Counted from the stretch's first letter, positions 15,956-26,191 are shown. The stretch is DNA of 42,220 nt from Bacilli bacterium (GCA_900752975.1 CAADXH010000031.1:1-42220); one strand, 5' to 3'. A program made the numbers and translations. The notes: a model not told the origin generated them from the sequence alone.

Positions 15956-17545
15956 ATGGCAAACGTTGTTAGATTCGGTAAAGATGCAAGAAATTTAATG
16001 GCAAGTGGAATTAAAACTTTATGTGATGCTGTTAAAGTAACCCTTGGTCCTAAGGGTAAAAATGTTATTATTGAACAAGATTTTGGTAGTCCTTTAATCA
16101 TTAATGATGGAGTGACAATTGCTAAATCAATTGTTTTAAAAGATAAATTTGAAAACTTAGGTGCCGCAACCCTAATTGAAGCCGCAACCAAAACTAACGA
16201 TCAAGTTGGTGATGGTACTTCCACCGCGATAATTCTTGCTTCAGGTTTAATAGAAGAAGGTTTAAAATTACTTGATAAGGGTATGAACCCTGTGACTCTT
16301 CGTAATGGTTTAAACTATTATCTTGGTCATATTTTAGAAGCTATTGATGAAGTTAGTACAGAGATTAGTTCAAGTGAAGACTTAAAACAAGTTGCATCTC
16401 TTTCATCAGGTAGTACTAAAATTGGTGAATATATTGCCAGTGCCTATGAAGAAGTAGGTAGAGATGGCCTTGTAATGGTTGAAGAATCACAAAGCCTAAA
16501 TACATATCTTGATGTTGTCAAAGGATATTCATATGATAGAGGTTATCTATCTCCTTATATGGCAAACAATAAAGATAAGATGCAAGCTATTTTAGAAAAT
16601 CCTTATGTCCTAGTTACGGATAAAAAAATAATTAATATGCAAGAATTACTTCCATTCTTAGAAAAAACCATGAAAGATGGAAAACCATTATTCATAGTTT
16701 GTGATGATATGGAACCAGAAGTATTGAGTGCTTTAATTGTTAATAAACTAAGAGGGGTCTTTAATGTTGTTGTAACTAAAGCTCCAAGTTTTGGTGAACG
16801 TAAAGCTAAATTACTAGAAGATTTAGCAGTTATTACTGGTTCAACTTATGTAGATTCAAGTATCGGTATGCATTTAAGTGATGAAAACATTAAATTAGGT
16901 AGTGCTGTAAAAATTGTAGTTAGTCGTGATCAAACAATTGTCATTGATGGTGCTGGTGATAAAGATGAAATTTTAAGCCGTGCTGAAAACATAAGACAAG
17001 AAATGAATCATACAAATAGTGAATATGACCGTGAAAAATTAGGTGAAAGATTATCTAAAATTTTAGGTGGTGTAGCCCTAATTAAGGTTGGAGCTAGTAC
17101 AGAACTTGAATTAAAAGAATTGAAACTTCGAGTTGAAGATGCTTTAAATGCAACTCTCGCCGCAATGTCTTCGGGTATTGTTGAAGGTGGAGGAAAAGTC
17201 TTTTATGAAATCAGCGAAAAAATCAAAAAGATTAAACGTGAACCCAACTACGCTACAATATGTGATATGCTAAGTGAAGTTTTAAAACGTCCATTCATGC
17301 AAATTGTCGAAAATGCAGGTGGTGACTACAACCAAATTGTAAGAGAAGTTAATAGTACTTATTGGTATGATGCAAGTACTAATAAACTTGTAAGATTAAA
17401 ACAAGCAGGTATTATTGATCCAACTAGTGTGGAAAAATGTGCCATCTCAACCGCGATCAGTGTTGCTGGTGTATTCTTAACAACAGAATGTGCCATCACG
17501 AAAGAAACTAATGAACCCTTAAGAGAGGATGATTTATTATCATGA
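15956..17545 (+). CDS. groEL: Divergent chaperonin GroEL
   Basis: The 529-residue protein aligns along all of GroEL. ATP-site residues are kept: TLGPKGKN (29-36), NDGVT (D51), VGDGT (D86), VEDALNAT (D395) and IIDP (D488). Apical residues such as YDRGYLSPYM (193-202) are recognisable. It is diverged from the consensus (GDGTST for GDGTTT; many changes in the apical domain) and has no GGM-rich C-terminal tail, ending EDDLLS. It overlaps the next gene by 4 bases, tying it to an unidentified coiled-coil protein. Confidence 0.95.
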   Translation: MANVVRFGKDARNLMASGIKTLCDAVKVTLGPKGKNVIIEQDFGSPLIINDGVTIAKSIVLKDKFENLGAATLIEAATKTNDQVGDGTSTAIILASGLIEEGLKLLDKGMNPVTLRNGLNYYLGHILEAIDEVSTEISSSEDLKQVASLSSGSTKIGEYIASAYEEVGRDGLVMVEESQSLNTYLDVVKGYSYDRGYLSPYMANNKDKMQAILENPYVLVTDKKIINMQELLPFLEKTMKDGKPLFIVCDDMEPEVLSALIVNKLRGVFNVVVTKAPSFGERKAKLLEDLAVITGSTYVDSSIGMHLSDENIKLGSAVKIVVSRDQTIVIDGAGDKDEILSRAENIRQEMNHTNSEYDREKLGERLSKILGGVALIKVGASTELELKELKLRVEDALNATLAAMSSGIVEGGGKVFYEISEKIKKIKREPNYATICDMLSEVLKRPFMQIVENAGGDYNQIVREVNSTYWYDASTNKLVRLKQAGIIDPTSVEKCAISTAISVAGVFLTTECAITKETNEPLREDDLLS

Positions 17546-19119
17546 GTGAACAAGAAATCCTAGAACAAAAGATAGCAGCACTTGAAGAAGAAAACCTACA
17601 TTTAAAAAGAAGAATTGAAGATTTAGAAAAAGAACTAAGTATTGTTGGATACATTAGAAAAGAAACAGATCCCATGACAATTAGTAGTTATTATCTAAAA
17701 AAATACTTAAGCGTTCACGATGAAGTATATAAAGAACGTAGTAATATGCTAGAAGAAAAAAGACAAAGTCTTCAAGCGGAATATGATAATTTGCTTAAAC
17801 AAGAAGATGGTCTTGATTTAATCGCAAGTAAAAATACGGAATCATTAAATAGAATTAAAGAAATTGATGAAGAAATCAATAATAAATATTATACACTTGA
17901 AAAAGAACGCTATGAATTTGAAGCTGAAGTTACTAATGTTACTAAATTAGAAGACTCATCATATCAAGAAACCATTTCTTCCGTAAATGAAATCTTAAAT
18001 ATCATGAAGCAAACTTCTGATATTAGTGTCATAACTTCCGTAACAACTCAAGTTATTCAAGCTTTAAAGATTAACCTATATCCGTTAAATGTTATAATTG
18101 GAAAAAATAAATATAAACTAGTAAAAAAACTTCAAGATATTAATGCATTAGATCAAAAAGTAAAAATGGAAACGAAAGCCTTAAGTGCTGAGAAGAAAAC
18201 ACTAGAAAGTGCTATCCAAACCATTTCTCTTGAAACAGTAGAAACAATGCTTGATGAACTTGCTTTAGAAATAACAAAGGTTAATAAATCAAAAGAAGAA
18301 TTAGATAAACTATTCAAAATGATTAAGCCTAACAATTTAAAAGCTATTCAAGATGAAATTAATCACTTAGAAGTATTAGAATATACTAAAAAAGAAATAG
18401 CTAGTGCGATGGACCAAATGATTAGTGACTATTATGAAAAATTACGTAGTCTTGATACTGCTACTAACATTCAACTAAATAAAACAATGGAGTTAAGTAA
18501 ACTTACAATTGAGAAGAAGGAACTAGATACCATTAAAGCTGAATATGACAATATCTTAGCAGACTATCAACAACTAGATAGTATCTATCAAAATATTAGT
18601 GGTAATATTAAAAAATTAGAAGAATATTTACAACTCACTAATAAAACAATTCATGCGAAAAACGAATACTTAGAATTTGTTAACCGTTATGAAGGTATTA
18701 AAACAACAATAAAACTTGTTCAAAATGAAATAACTAATACCGAAAATAAAATTAAAGAATTAAAAGAAACAAGAAGACTAAAAGCTTTAGACCCATATGC
18801 GAAAGAGGCTATTCAAGATTTAACCGAACAAATTAGGAAAACTGAACATTTACTTGAAAAATATCAAGAAGATGTTAGAAATAGTACAATTGAACTTGAA
18901 ACAATGTCACAAAATGAAAAGAACTTAAAGCTAATAAATATTTTGAAAGATCGTACTAAAATAGAGGCCAAGCTTCCTAGTTTGTATAATCAACAAAAAG
19001 AACTTGCATCAAGTGTTAATGCTAAATATCAGAGTTTACGTTCACTTGAAAAGCAACTTAAAAATTATGATGAACTAACAGAAAGAATCGAGGCTTTAGA
19101 AAGTGAAATTAACAATTGA
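17542..19119 (+). CDS. Long coiled-coil protein, function unknown
   Basis: I do not recognise this 525-residue protein. It is rich in Glu, Lys, Leu and Ile with heptad-like spacing over nearly the whole length (residues 1-40 and about 75-520), with no signal peptide or membrane segment, so it is probably a cytoplasmic rod. A break occurs around residues 40-70 (IGYIRKETDPMTISSYYLKK-like region). The ATG overlaps the groEL stop, and its end overlaps the next gene by 17 bases, so it is translated in step with groEL. It may be a structural or SMC-like scaffold without ATPase heads; this is speculation. Confidence 0.7.
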   Translation: MSEQEILEQKIAALEEENLHLKRRIEDLEKELSIVGYIRKETDPMTISSYYLKKYLSVHDEVYKERSNMLEEKRQSLQAEYDNLLKQEDGLDLIASKNTESLNRIKEIDEEINNKYYTLEKERYEFEAEVTNVTKLEDSSYQETISSVNEILNIMKQTSDISVITSVTTQVIQALKINLYPLNVIIGKNKYKLVKKLQDINALDQKVKMETKALSAEKKTLESAIQTISLETVETMLDELALEITKVNKSKEELDKLFKMIKPNNLKAIQDEINHLEVLEYTKKEIASAMDQMISDYYEKLRSLDTATNIQLNKTMELSKLTIEKKELDTIKAEYDNILADYQQLDSIYQNISGNIKKLEEYLQLTNKTIHAKNEYLEFVNRYEGIKTTIKLVQNEITNTENKIKELKETRRLKALDPYAKEAIQDLTEQIRKTEHLLEKYQEDVRNSTIELETMSQNEKNLKLINILKDRTKIEAKLPSLYNQQKELASSVNAKYQSLRSLEKQLKNYDELTERIEALESEINN

Positions 19120-19768
19120 TAAAACTATCACAGATAAAGTCCCTTCATTTAATGTTATTGCTTATACAATGGAAGTTGAAAATGCCAAAACTAAATTAGT
19201 TGATGATTACTTAGCGGCGTTATCACAAGAATATTTTAACAAATATGATATGATGGAAATTGTTAACATCCCTAAACTAAAAGAAACAAGAGATGGTTAC
19301 AAAAAACTTGGTAAAGATCCAAGTCATACCCGTCCAGCATGTGAGGCCCTGCTTAGAAGGACAGTTAAAGGAACGGGTTTATACCGCTTAGGTGATATCA
19401 TTGACCTTGGAAATGTTTTATCACTTTTGACCATGCGTAGTGTATGCGTGGTAGATGCTGATAAATTAGTTGGCGATATTAATATCAGAATTGGAAAAGA
19501 TAATGAACCATATGAAGGTATTAACAGGGGTTTTATCAATATCACTAATCTTCCGGTTTACGAAGATGAAATAGGACCTTTTGGGACACCTACTAGTGAT
19601 ACTTATCGAACAATGGTAAATGATAAAACCACAAAAATCTTTATAATGATTATATGCTTTTCACAACAAGAAATAGAAAAGGATGAAAATTTACTACTTG
19701 CGTTATACCAAAAATATGCAGGTGCACAATCAATAAAAAAAATAGAGGTAACTTATGGAAAATTCTAA
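19103..19768 (+). CDS. B3/B4 tRNA-binding-domain protein
   Basis: The start is GTG 19103 with GAGG 9 bases upstream, inside the end of the coiled-coil gene. The 221-residue protein matches the B3/4 domain found in the PheRS beta chain: GKDPSHTRPACEALLRR (about 73-89), GLYRLGDIIDLGN, and near the C-terminus ETGPFGTPTSDTYRT-like DEIGPFGTPTSD. Stand-alone members are thought to edit or check amino acids or aminoacyl-tRNAs, but the role is unproven. Overlap with glnS by 14 bases fits a link to aminoacylation. Confidence 0.85.
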   Translation: MKLTIDKTITDKVPSFNVIAYTMEVENAKTKLVDDYLAALSQEYFNKYDMMEIVNIPKLKETRDGYKKLGKDPSHTRPACEALLRRTVKGTGLYRLGDIIDLGNVLSLLTMRSVCVVDADKLVGDINIRIGKDNEPYEGINRGFINITNLPVYEDEIGPFGTPTSDTYRTMVNDKTTKIFIMIICFSQQEIEKDENLLLALYQKYAGAQSIKKIEVTYGKF

Positions 19769-21392
19769 TTTTATAAAAACAATTATGAAAAATGAGTTAG
19801 AAACTGGTGTGGTAGATCACATCTTAACTCGTTTTCCACCTGAACCTAATGCATACTTACACATTGGTCATGCTAGGGCGATTGTCACGAACTTTGAACT
19901 TGCGAAAGAATTTAATGGGGGAACAAACTTACGTTTTGATGATACTAACCCAGCTAAAGAAGATGCAGAATATGTTGATGCGATTATCAAAGATTTAGCA
20001 TGGCTTGGCTATACTCCTCGTATTGTTGTCTATGGCTCAGATTATTTTGAAAAAACATATGAAAAAGCTAAATTATTTATTAAAAAAGGTTTAGCTTATG
20101 TTGATGATTTAACGCAAGAACAAGTAGCAGAATATCGTGGCTCAATCAATGAACCTGGTAAAGACTCTCCATACCGCACACGTAGCGTTGAAGAAAACTT
20201 AAAGTTATTTGAAGAAATGAAAGATGGAAAATACAATAATGGGGAAAAAACATTGCGAGCTAAAATTGATATGGCAAGTCCTAATATCAACATGCGTGAT
20301 CCTGTAATATATCGTATTATGAAAATTAAACATCACCAAACTGGTGATAAATGGTGTATATATCCAATGTATGATTTTGCACATCCATTACAAGACTCTT
20401 TTGAAGGAATTACTCACTCTTTATGTAGCCTTGAATATGAAGATCATAGACCACTATATGAATGGGTAATAAATAATGCGGAAGTAGAACATCATCCTCG
20501 ACAAATCGAATTTGGTCGTTTAGGTATTACTAATATGATTATGAGCAAAAGATATCTAAAACAACTTGTTGATGAAAACCTTGTTACTGGTTATGATGAT
20601 CCAAGAATGCCTACCCTTGTTGGTTTAAGACGCCGTGGTTTTACCCCTGATGCAATTAAAAACTTTATTAAGTCAACAGGTTTATCGAAGATTAATTCAA
20701 CAATTGATTATAGCATGCTTGAACATTTCTTAAGAGAAGACTTAAAACTAAAAACAAATCGTCGAAATGTTGTGGTTGATCCAATTAAAGTTATTATTAC
20801 TAATTATCCAGAAGGACAAATTGAATGGCTAGATGCTGAAAACAATGCTGAAAATGAATGCCTTGGCACATATAAAATTCCATTTGGTCGTGAACTTTAT
20901 ATTGAAAGAGAAGACTTTACCGAAGTTAAACCAAACAAACATTGGAAACGTTTATCAGTAGGTCTTGAAGTTAGACTTATGCATGCTTACTTTATAAAAT
21001 GTAATGAAGTGATCTATGATGAAAATGGAAATGTTAAAGAATTGCACTGTACATATGATGTAAATACTAAGAGTGGTAGTGGCTTTAATGAACGCAAACC
21101 AAACGGTAACATTCATTTTGTTGAGGCAACTCATGCAATACCTGCTACCTTCAATTTATTTGAGCCATTAATCCTTGATGAAAAAGTATCAAGTGAAAAC
21201 TTTAAAGAGCGTTTAAACCCTAATTCATGGATTAAAAAACAAGGATTTGTGGAAGATGCATTAAAAGATGCCAAAGCAGAAGATAAATTCCAATTTGTTC
21301 GTAATGGATATTATAGTGTTGATTATGATTCGAAAGGAAATGACTTGATATTTAATCGTATTGTTGGATTAAAATCATCATTTACAGCGTGA
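19755..21392 (+). CDS. glnS: Glutaminyl-tRNA synthetase
   Basis: The 545-residue class I synthetase has FPPEPNAYLHIGHA with the HIGH motif at 36-39, FDDTNP (61-66) and the KMSKS counterpart MSKR (263-266), followed by the beta-barrel anticodon-binding region. The DTNP (not the DTDP-type GluRS spacing) and overall layout are those of GlnRS. It charges tRNA-Gln directly. Most Bacilli instead use GluRS plus GatCAB, so the gene may have been acquired. It is preceded by AGGTAACTT near the start and followed after 4 bases by pcrA. Confidence 0.95.
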   Translation: MENSNFIKTIMKNELETGVVDHILTRFPPEPNAYLHIGHARAIVTNFELAKEFNGGTNLRFDDTNPAKEDAEYVDAIIKDLAWLGYTPRIVVYGSDYFEKTYEKAKLFIKKGLAYVDDLTQEQVAEYRGSINEPGKDSPYRTRSVEENLKLFEEMKDGKYNNGEKTLRAKIDMASPNINMRDPVIYRIMKIKHHQTGDKWCIYPMYDFAHPLQDSFEGITHSLCSLEYEDHRPLYEWVINNAEVEHHPRQIEFGRLGITNMIMSKRYLKQLVDENLVTGYDDPRMPTLVGLRRRGFTPDAIKNFIKSTGLSKINSTIDYSMLEHFLREDLKLKTNRRNVVVDPIKVIITNYPEGQIEWLDAENNAENECLGTYKIPFGRELYIEREDFTEVKPNKHWKRLSVGLEVRLMHAYFIKCNEVIYDENGNVKELHCTYDVNTKSGSGFNERKPNGNIHFVEATHAIPATFNLFEPLILDEKVSSENFKERLNPNSWIKKQGFVEDALKDAKAEDKFQFVRNGYYSVDYDSKGNDLIFNRIVGLKSSFTA

Positions 21393-21396
21393 TATC

Positions 21397-23484
21397 ATGA
21401 CTAATGTACTAGATACCTTAAATCAAGAACAACGCCTTGCGGCTGAGGCTGTGAATGGACCAGTAATGGTTTTTGCGGGAGCGGGAACCGGTAAAACAAA
21501 AACCTTAATTGCGAGAATTATTCATATGATTAATGATGAAAACATTAATCCGCGAAACATTCTTGCGATAACTTTCACTAAAAAAGCAACAGCTGAAATG
21601 CGTGAACGTTTGAGCGCACATATGGAAGATGGGAAAGCTAGTCTTGTTCATATTTCAACTATTCATTCACTATGTAATAGAATACTAAGAAGAAACATTG
21701 AATACCTAGGTTATAAACGCGATTTTGAAATTATTGATGATGAAGAAATTCAAAAAGTTTTAACTGATGTATACAAAAAAGAAAATATTGACCGTAAACT
21801 ATACTCACCTAAAGCAATGGCTAAAATGATAGGTGATTATAAGAATGGGATTAGACCATTACGAGGTGAAGAACAAAAAGTATCTGAACTATATCAAGGA
21901 TATTTAAAAGAAAATAATATGTTGGATTTTGATGACCTACTAATCTTTACTAATAAAGTATTAGATATTAAAGAAGTATTAGAGTACTATCAAGAACTAT
22001 TTAAATATATTTTAGTAGATGAATTTCAAGATACCAATATTGAACAATATGAAATAATTAAAAAACTTGCATCTAAATATCGCAATATCTTTGTCGTTGG
22101 TGATGATGACCAAAGCATATACTCATTTAGAGGAGCTTGTATTGATAATATATTAAGCTTTTCTAAGAGAGATTTTAAAGATGCTAAGGTATTTAAACTT
22201 CAAGAAAATTATCGTTCTAATCAAAGTATTTTAAATGGTGCCAATTCATTAATTAAGAATAACACAATTAGAGAACCTAAAGAATTATTCACTAATATTA
22301 AAGGTATTCAAAAGCCTGTAATCGTTCATGATGCTTATTACTATGAAGACGAAGTTCGTTTTGTAGTTAATGAAATAACTCATTTAGTTAATCATGAAAA
22401 ATACACATATTCTGATATTGCGATATTATATCGAAATAATGCTTTATCTAGAAACTTTGAGTTAGGACTTATTGAAAGTAAAATACCATACAATCTATAT
22501 GGTGGATTCTCATATCTAAAGCGTAAAGAAATAAAAGATATAATTAGTTACTTTAGATTCATTATTGATGATACTAAGTTAGTACATTTTAAAAGAATTA
22601 TTGACCGCCCTTCTCGTGGTATTGGTGATAAGACAATTGAGAAAATTGAATCAATTATGCAAGAAACCGGAACAAATGTACTTGGTGCTATTAAAGTCTT
22701 ATATGAGGCCAATCCATCCACCAAAAATAAATCTTTGGATGAGTTTAGACAAATTATAGAGGGTCTACAAGAATCAATTGAAAAAATGAGTCTTGTTTCA
22801 TTCTTTGACGAGCTAATCAACAAAACAGGTTACCTCGAAATGTTAAAAGAAGAAGACACTGAAGAAGCTAACCGAGTAAACAACTTGATGGAATTTAAAT
22901 CAATTTTATATAAAGTTGAAGAAACTTTTGAAAATCAAGATTTAAGCCAAAAAGATAAAATTCAAACAAGTCTAGATGAGATTATTCTTGATCAATCATA
23001 TGGTGATGAAGACAAAAAAGAAGGAGTAACTCTATCAACTATTCACTCAGTTAAAGGCCTAGAATTTAAAGTTGTATTTGTTGTAGGGCTTGAAGAAGGA
23101 ATCTTCCCATCAATAAGAGAAGAACAAGACGTAGAAGAAGAACGTCGTGTAGCTTATGTAGCTTTTACAAGAGCGAAAGAAAGATTATATCTTACTTCAT
23201 CAACACGCCGTTTAATTTATGGTAGAGTAGTAAGAAATCAAAAATCACGTTTTATGATGGAATTTTTATTATCAAATGATCTTCAAGAAATGGTAAAAGA
23301 AACCCAAGAAGAAGAAAAACAAAAAGGAGAAATGAAGGTTGGAAGTAAAGTAAATCACACTTTCTTCGGTTATGGTATGGTAATAGCTCTTGATGATAAG
23401 TTTGCTCAAATACTATTTGAAAAGGACAATAGTATTCGTAAAATAACCAAAGATCACCCAACCATCAGTGTAGTTAATGAGTAA
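21397..23484 (+). CDS. pcrA: ATP-dependent 3'-5' DNA helicase PcrA/UvrD
   Basis: The 695-residue superfamily 1A helicase has the Q motif LNQEQRLAA, Walker A GAGTGKT (28-34), the TFTKKATAEMRER motif, DEFQDTN (Walker B), GDDDQSIYSFRGA, and the late VTLSTIHSVKGLEF and VAFTRAKERL motifs. A C-terminal extension (about 640-695, KVNHTFFGYGMV) resembles the PcrA RNA-polymerase-binding Tudor-like domain. It works in nucleotide excision repair and clearance of stalled transcription. In this genome it stands in the same operon as ligA, as in Bacillus. Confidence 0.95.
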   Translation: MTNVLDTLNQEQRLAAEAVNGPVMVFAGAGTGKTKTLIARIIHMINDENINPRNILAITFTKKATAEMRERLSAHMEDGKASLVHISTIHSLCNRILRRNIEYLGYKRDFEIIDDEEIQKVLTDVYKKENIDRKLYSPKAMAKMIGDYKNGIRPLRGEEQKVSELYQGYLKENNMLDFDDLLIFTNKVLDIKEVLEYYQELFKYILVDEFQDTNIEQYEIIKKLASKYRNIFVVGDDDQSIYSFRGACIDNILSFSKRDFKDAKVFKLQENYRSNQSILNGANSLIKNNTIREPKELFTNIKGIQKPVIVHDAYYYEDEVRFVVNEITHLVNHEKYTYSDIAILYRNNALSRNFELGLIESKIPYNLYGGFSYLKRKEIKDIISYFRFIIDDTKLVHFKRIIDRPSRGIGDKTIEKIESIMQETGTNVLGAIKVLYEANPSTKNKSLDEFRQIIEGLQESIEKMSLVSFFDELINKTGYLEMLKEEDTEEANRVNNLMEFKSILYKVEETFENQDLSQKDKIQTSLDEIILDQSYGDEDKKEGVTLSTIHSVKGLEFKVVFVVGLEEGIFPSIREEQDVEEERRVAYVAFTRAKERLYLTSSTRRLIYGRVVRNQKSRFMMEFLLSNDLQEMVKETQEEEKQKGEMKVGSKVNHTFFGYGMVIALDDKFAQILFEKDNSIRKITKDHPTISVVNE

Positions 23485-24187
23485 AATTTGCTTTTTAATT
23501 CATGGATACTTAACAGATTATCGTGATTTTAAAAGTTTACCACTAGAAATAATGAAAGATTATGACCAGGTTATCTTATATCAGTTGCCTGGTCATAACC
23601 ATAAATGCAGCCTAAAACTATTTACAAAAGGTAATACTTTTAAATCAATTGATGATGAAATGAAAAAAATAATTCTTAATAATACTGTAGATGTAATCGG
23701 CTTTTCTTTAGGTGGAGCTCTTGCTTGGCACATTGCTTTAAACTATCCAATCCATAAACTTGTTTTAATGTCGCCCGCAATAAGATATTTTAATCCAGCT
23801 TTTTTATTTAGTAAGATTAACTATCAAAAAGGTTTAGAGACAAAAGAGAAGCAAGTCTTAAAGAATAACGATAAAGAAGCAATATCATTTGTTATGCATA
23901 ATACCTTCCCTAAATTTACTCTTAAAAATGGTGTAATTTTCTGTACAATAGTAAATGCTATTTATAAAGAAGAAGGTAATGTAAATGTTCCAACTTTAAT
24001 TATTAGAGGAACCCTTGATGAACTAGTACCCGAAAAAGTAATAAGTGAAATTAGTCATCGATGCACAAATCCTCATATTGAAATCTTTAAAGTTCCTGGC
24101 ATCGGCCATATGATGCTTAGAACTCAAAAAGAAAAACAAATAGTTGATAAAATAAAAAACTTTTTAGAGGAAAAAGATAATGAATGA
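23477..24187 (+). CDS. Alpha/beta hydrolase
   Basis: The 236-residue protein has the alpha/beta-hydrolase fold with nucleophile elbow GFSLGG (75-80, S77), acid D181 in GTLDELVP and base H211 in PGIGHMM. Substrate is unknown; the family includes carboxylesterases and lipases. There is no signal peptide, so it is cytoplasmic. It overlaps pcrA by 8 bases and ligA by 8 bases, sitting between them in the position of an operon accessory gene. Confidence 0.85.
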   Translation: MSKICFLIHGYLTDYRDFKSLPLEIMKDYDQVILYQLPGHNHKCSLKLFTKGNTFKSIDDEMKKIILNNTVDVIGFSLGGALAWHIALNYPIHKLVLMSPAIRYFNPAFLFSKINYQKGLETKEKQVLKNNDKEAISFVMHNTFPKFTLKNGVIFCTIVNAIYKEEGNVNVPTLIIRGTLDELVPEKVISEISHRCTNPHIEIFKVPGIGHMMLRTQKEKQIVDKIKNFLEEKDNE

Positions 24188-26165
24188 AATAAGAGAAAGA
24201 ATTAAATATTTAGTCAACATTCTTAATCAATATAATTACGAATACTACATTTTAGATAATCCAACTGTTGATGATGTGATGTATGATAGTTTAATGCGTG
24301 AACTTGAAGCTCTTGAACAAAAATACCCAGAAGAAGTTTTACCAAATACCCCAACCAAAAAAGTAGGAGATTTTTTAAAAACTGATTTAGAAGAAATTGT
24401 TCATGAAAACCCAATGCTTTCACTTGCTAATGCTTTTAGTTATGATGAATTAAGAGAATTTGATGAAAGAATTAGAAAAGTAGTAAGTAACTTTACATAT
24501 ACAGTTGAACTAAAAATTGATGGAATTGCTAGTAGTGCCCATTACGAAGATGGACTTTTAACCCTTGGTGCGACAAGAGGAAATGGAGTTATTGGTGAAA
24601 ATATAACTAAAAATATGCTGATGATCAGAACCCTTCCCAAAGTTTTATCAAAACATTTGTCAATGGAAGTGCGTGGCGAAGTATATATGGCCAAAGATGT
24701 TTTCAATGAATTAAATGAACAAAAACAAAAAGAAAACGCGTCACTATTTGCGAATCCTAGGAATGCGGCGGGGGGAAGTCTTAGACAACTTGATCCAAAT
24801 ATTACAAAAATGCGTAAACTAGACCACTTTGCTTATACTTTAGTAAATCCAAGTAATTATGGAATGACAACCCAAAGTGATACCTTAAAATTTTTAAAAA
24901 GTTTAGGGTTTAATGTTAATCCTAATTATCGCCATGTTAAGGACATTGAAGGTGTAATAAATTATCTTGAAGAATATAAAGATAAACGTAAAACTCTTAA
25001 TTATGAAACGGATGGCGTCGTAATAAAAGTAAATGAGTTTGATTTATATGACTTAATAGGCTATACTGTTAAAGTTCCAAAATGGGCAATAGCTTATAAA
25101 TTTCCTGCTCAAATTGTAACAACAAAATTAAAAGATATTATTTTTACAGTCGGAAGAACAGGAATAATTACCCCTAATGCAATCTTAGATCCTGTGTATG
25201 TTGGTGGAACAATGGTTTCAAGAGCAACCCTTAATAATGAAGATTTCATTACTTCAAGAGATTTAAGAATTGGCGATTATGTAAAGGTGAGAAAAGCCGG
25301 AGAAATCATTCCTGAAGTAGTTGAAGTAGACTTTGATAGAAGAAACCCTGATGCTACGCCATTTGTGATGCCACTAGTTTGCCCAGTTTGTGGTTCAAAA
25401 CTAGAAAAAGCCCCAAATGAGGCTGAACATTACTGTAAAAATCCTGAGTGTGGTGGAAGACTTTTAGAAGGAATTATCCACTTTGCATCACGTGTAGCAA
25501 TGGATATAGATGGTTTAGGTGACAAACAAATTGAACAATTATTTGCGTTAGGTTTTATCAAGGATATTGGTGATATATATTTATTAAAAAACTATAAAGA
25601 AGAACTCCTATCTATTGAAAGATTTGGAATAAAGAAAATTGAAAACCTTATGAACGCAATCGAAAACTCTAAACAAAATTCCCTAGATAAATTTATCTTT
25701 GGTTTAGGTATTAGACATGTTGGCGCGAAAGCCTCTAAAAACTTAATGAAATATTATCACTCTATAGATGAATTAATGAAGGCTAAAAAAGAAGATTTAA
25801 CAACTATTGATGACATTGGTAGTATTATGGCAGAAAGCATTGTTAACTATTTCCAAAACCCTAAAAATATAGCTCTTATTAACAAGTTAAAATCTTTAGG
25901 TGTTAATCCCCAAGTTAAAGAGGCTTCAACTAATAACAAGTTTTTAGGTTATACCTTTGTACTAACGGGAACTCTTCCAACTCTTTCTAGAGATGAAGCT
26001 AGTAAGATGATAGAAGATGCTGGTGGAAAAACTTCATCAAGTGTTAGCCGAAAAACTTCATTTGTACTAGCTGGAGAAGAAGCAGGTTCAAAACTAACTA
26101 AAGCAAAAGAACTTGGAATTAAAATAATTGATGAAGAAACATTCATAAAAATGTTAAATGAATAA
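24180..26165 (+). CDS. ligA: NAD+-dependent DNA ligase LigA
   Basis: The 661-residue protein has the domains of bacterial LigA in order: Ia, the adenylation domain with KIDG (K112 forms the AMP adduct), the OB fold, a four-cysteine zinc finger (CPVC ... CKNPEC), helix-hairpin-helix repeats and a C-terminal BRCT domain (about 588-661). It seals nicks in replication and repair. It is the last gene of the operon and is followed by a hairpin shared with the convergent gene. Confidence 0.97.
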   Translation: MNEIRERIKYLVNILNQYNYEYYILDNPTVDDVMYDSLMRELEALEQKYPEEVLPNTPTKKVGDFLKTDLEEIVHENPMLSLANAFSYDELREFDERIRKVVSNFTYTVELKIDGIASSAHYEDGLLTLGATRGNGVIGENITKNMLMIRTLPKVLSKHLSMEVRGEVYMAKDVFNELNEQKQKENASLFANPRNAAGGSLRQLDPNITKMRKLDHFAYTLVNPSNYGMTTQSDTLKFLKSLGFNVNPNYRHVKDIEGVINYLEEYKDKRKTLNYETDGVVIKVNEFDLYDLIGYTVKVPKWAIAYKFPAQIVTTKLKDIIFTVGRTGIITPNAILDPVYVGGTMVSRATLNNEDFITSRDLRIGDYVKVRKAGEIIPEVVEVDFDRRNPDATPFVMPLVCPVCGSKLEKAPNEAEHYCKNPECGGRLLEGIIHFASRVAMDIDGLGDKQIEQLFALGFIKDIGDIYLLKNYKEELLSIERFGIKKIENLMNAIENSKQNSLDKFIFGLGIRHVGAKASKNLMKYYHSIDELMKAKKEDLTTIDDIGSIMAESIVNYFQNPKNIALINKLKSLGVNPQVKEASTNNKFLGYTFVLTGTLPTLSRDEASKMIEDAGGKTSSSVSRKTSFVLAGEEAGSKLTKAKELGIKIIDEETFIKMLNE

Positions 26166-26191
26166 AAGACTAAGCAAAAACTTAGTCTTTT
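26164..26191. terminator. Bidirectional terminator between ligA and the convergent ATPase
   Basis: AAAAGACTAAG (26164-26174) pairs perfectly with CTTAGTCTTTT (26181-26191). Both arms end in A or T runs, so it can stop transcripts from either side. It overlaps the stop codon of the minus-strand gene. Confidence 0.85.
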
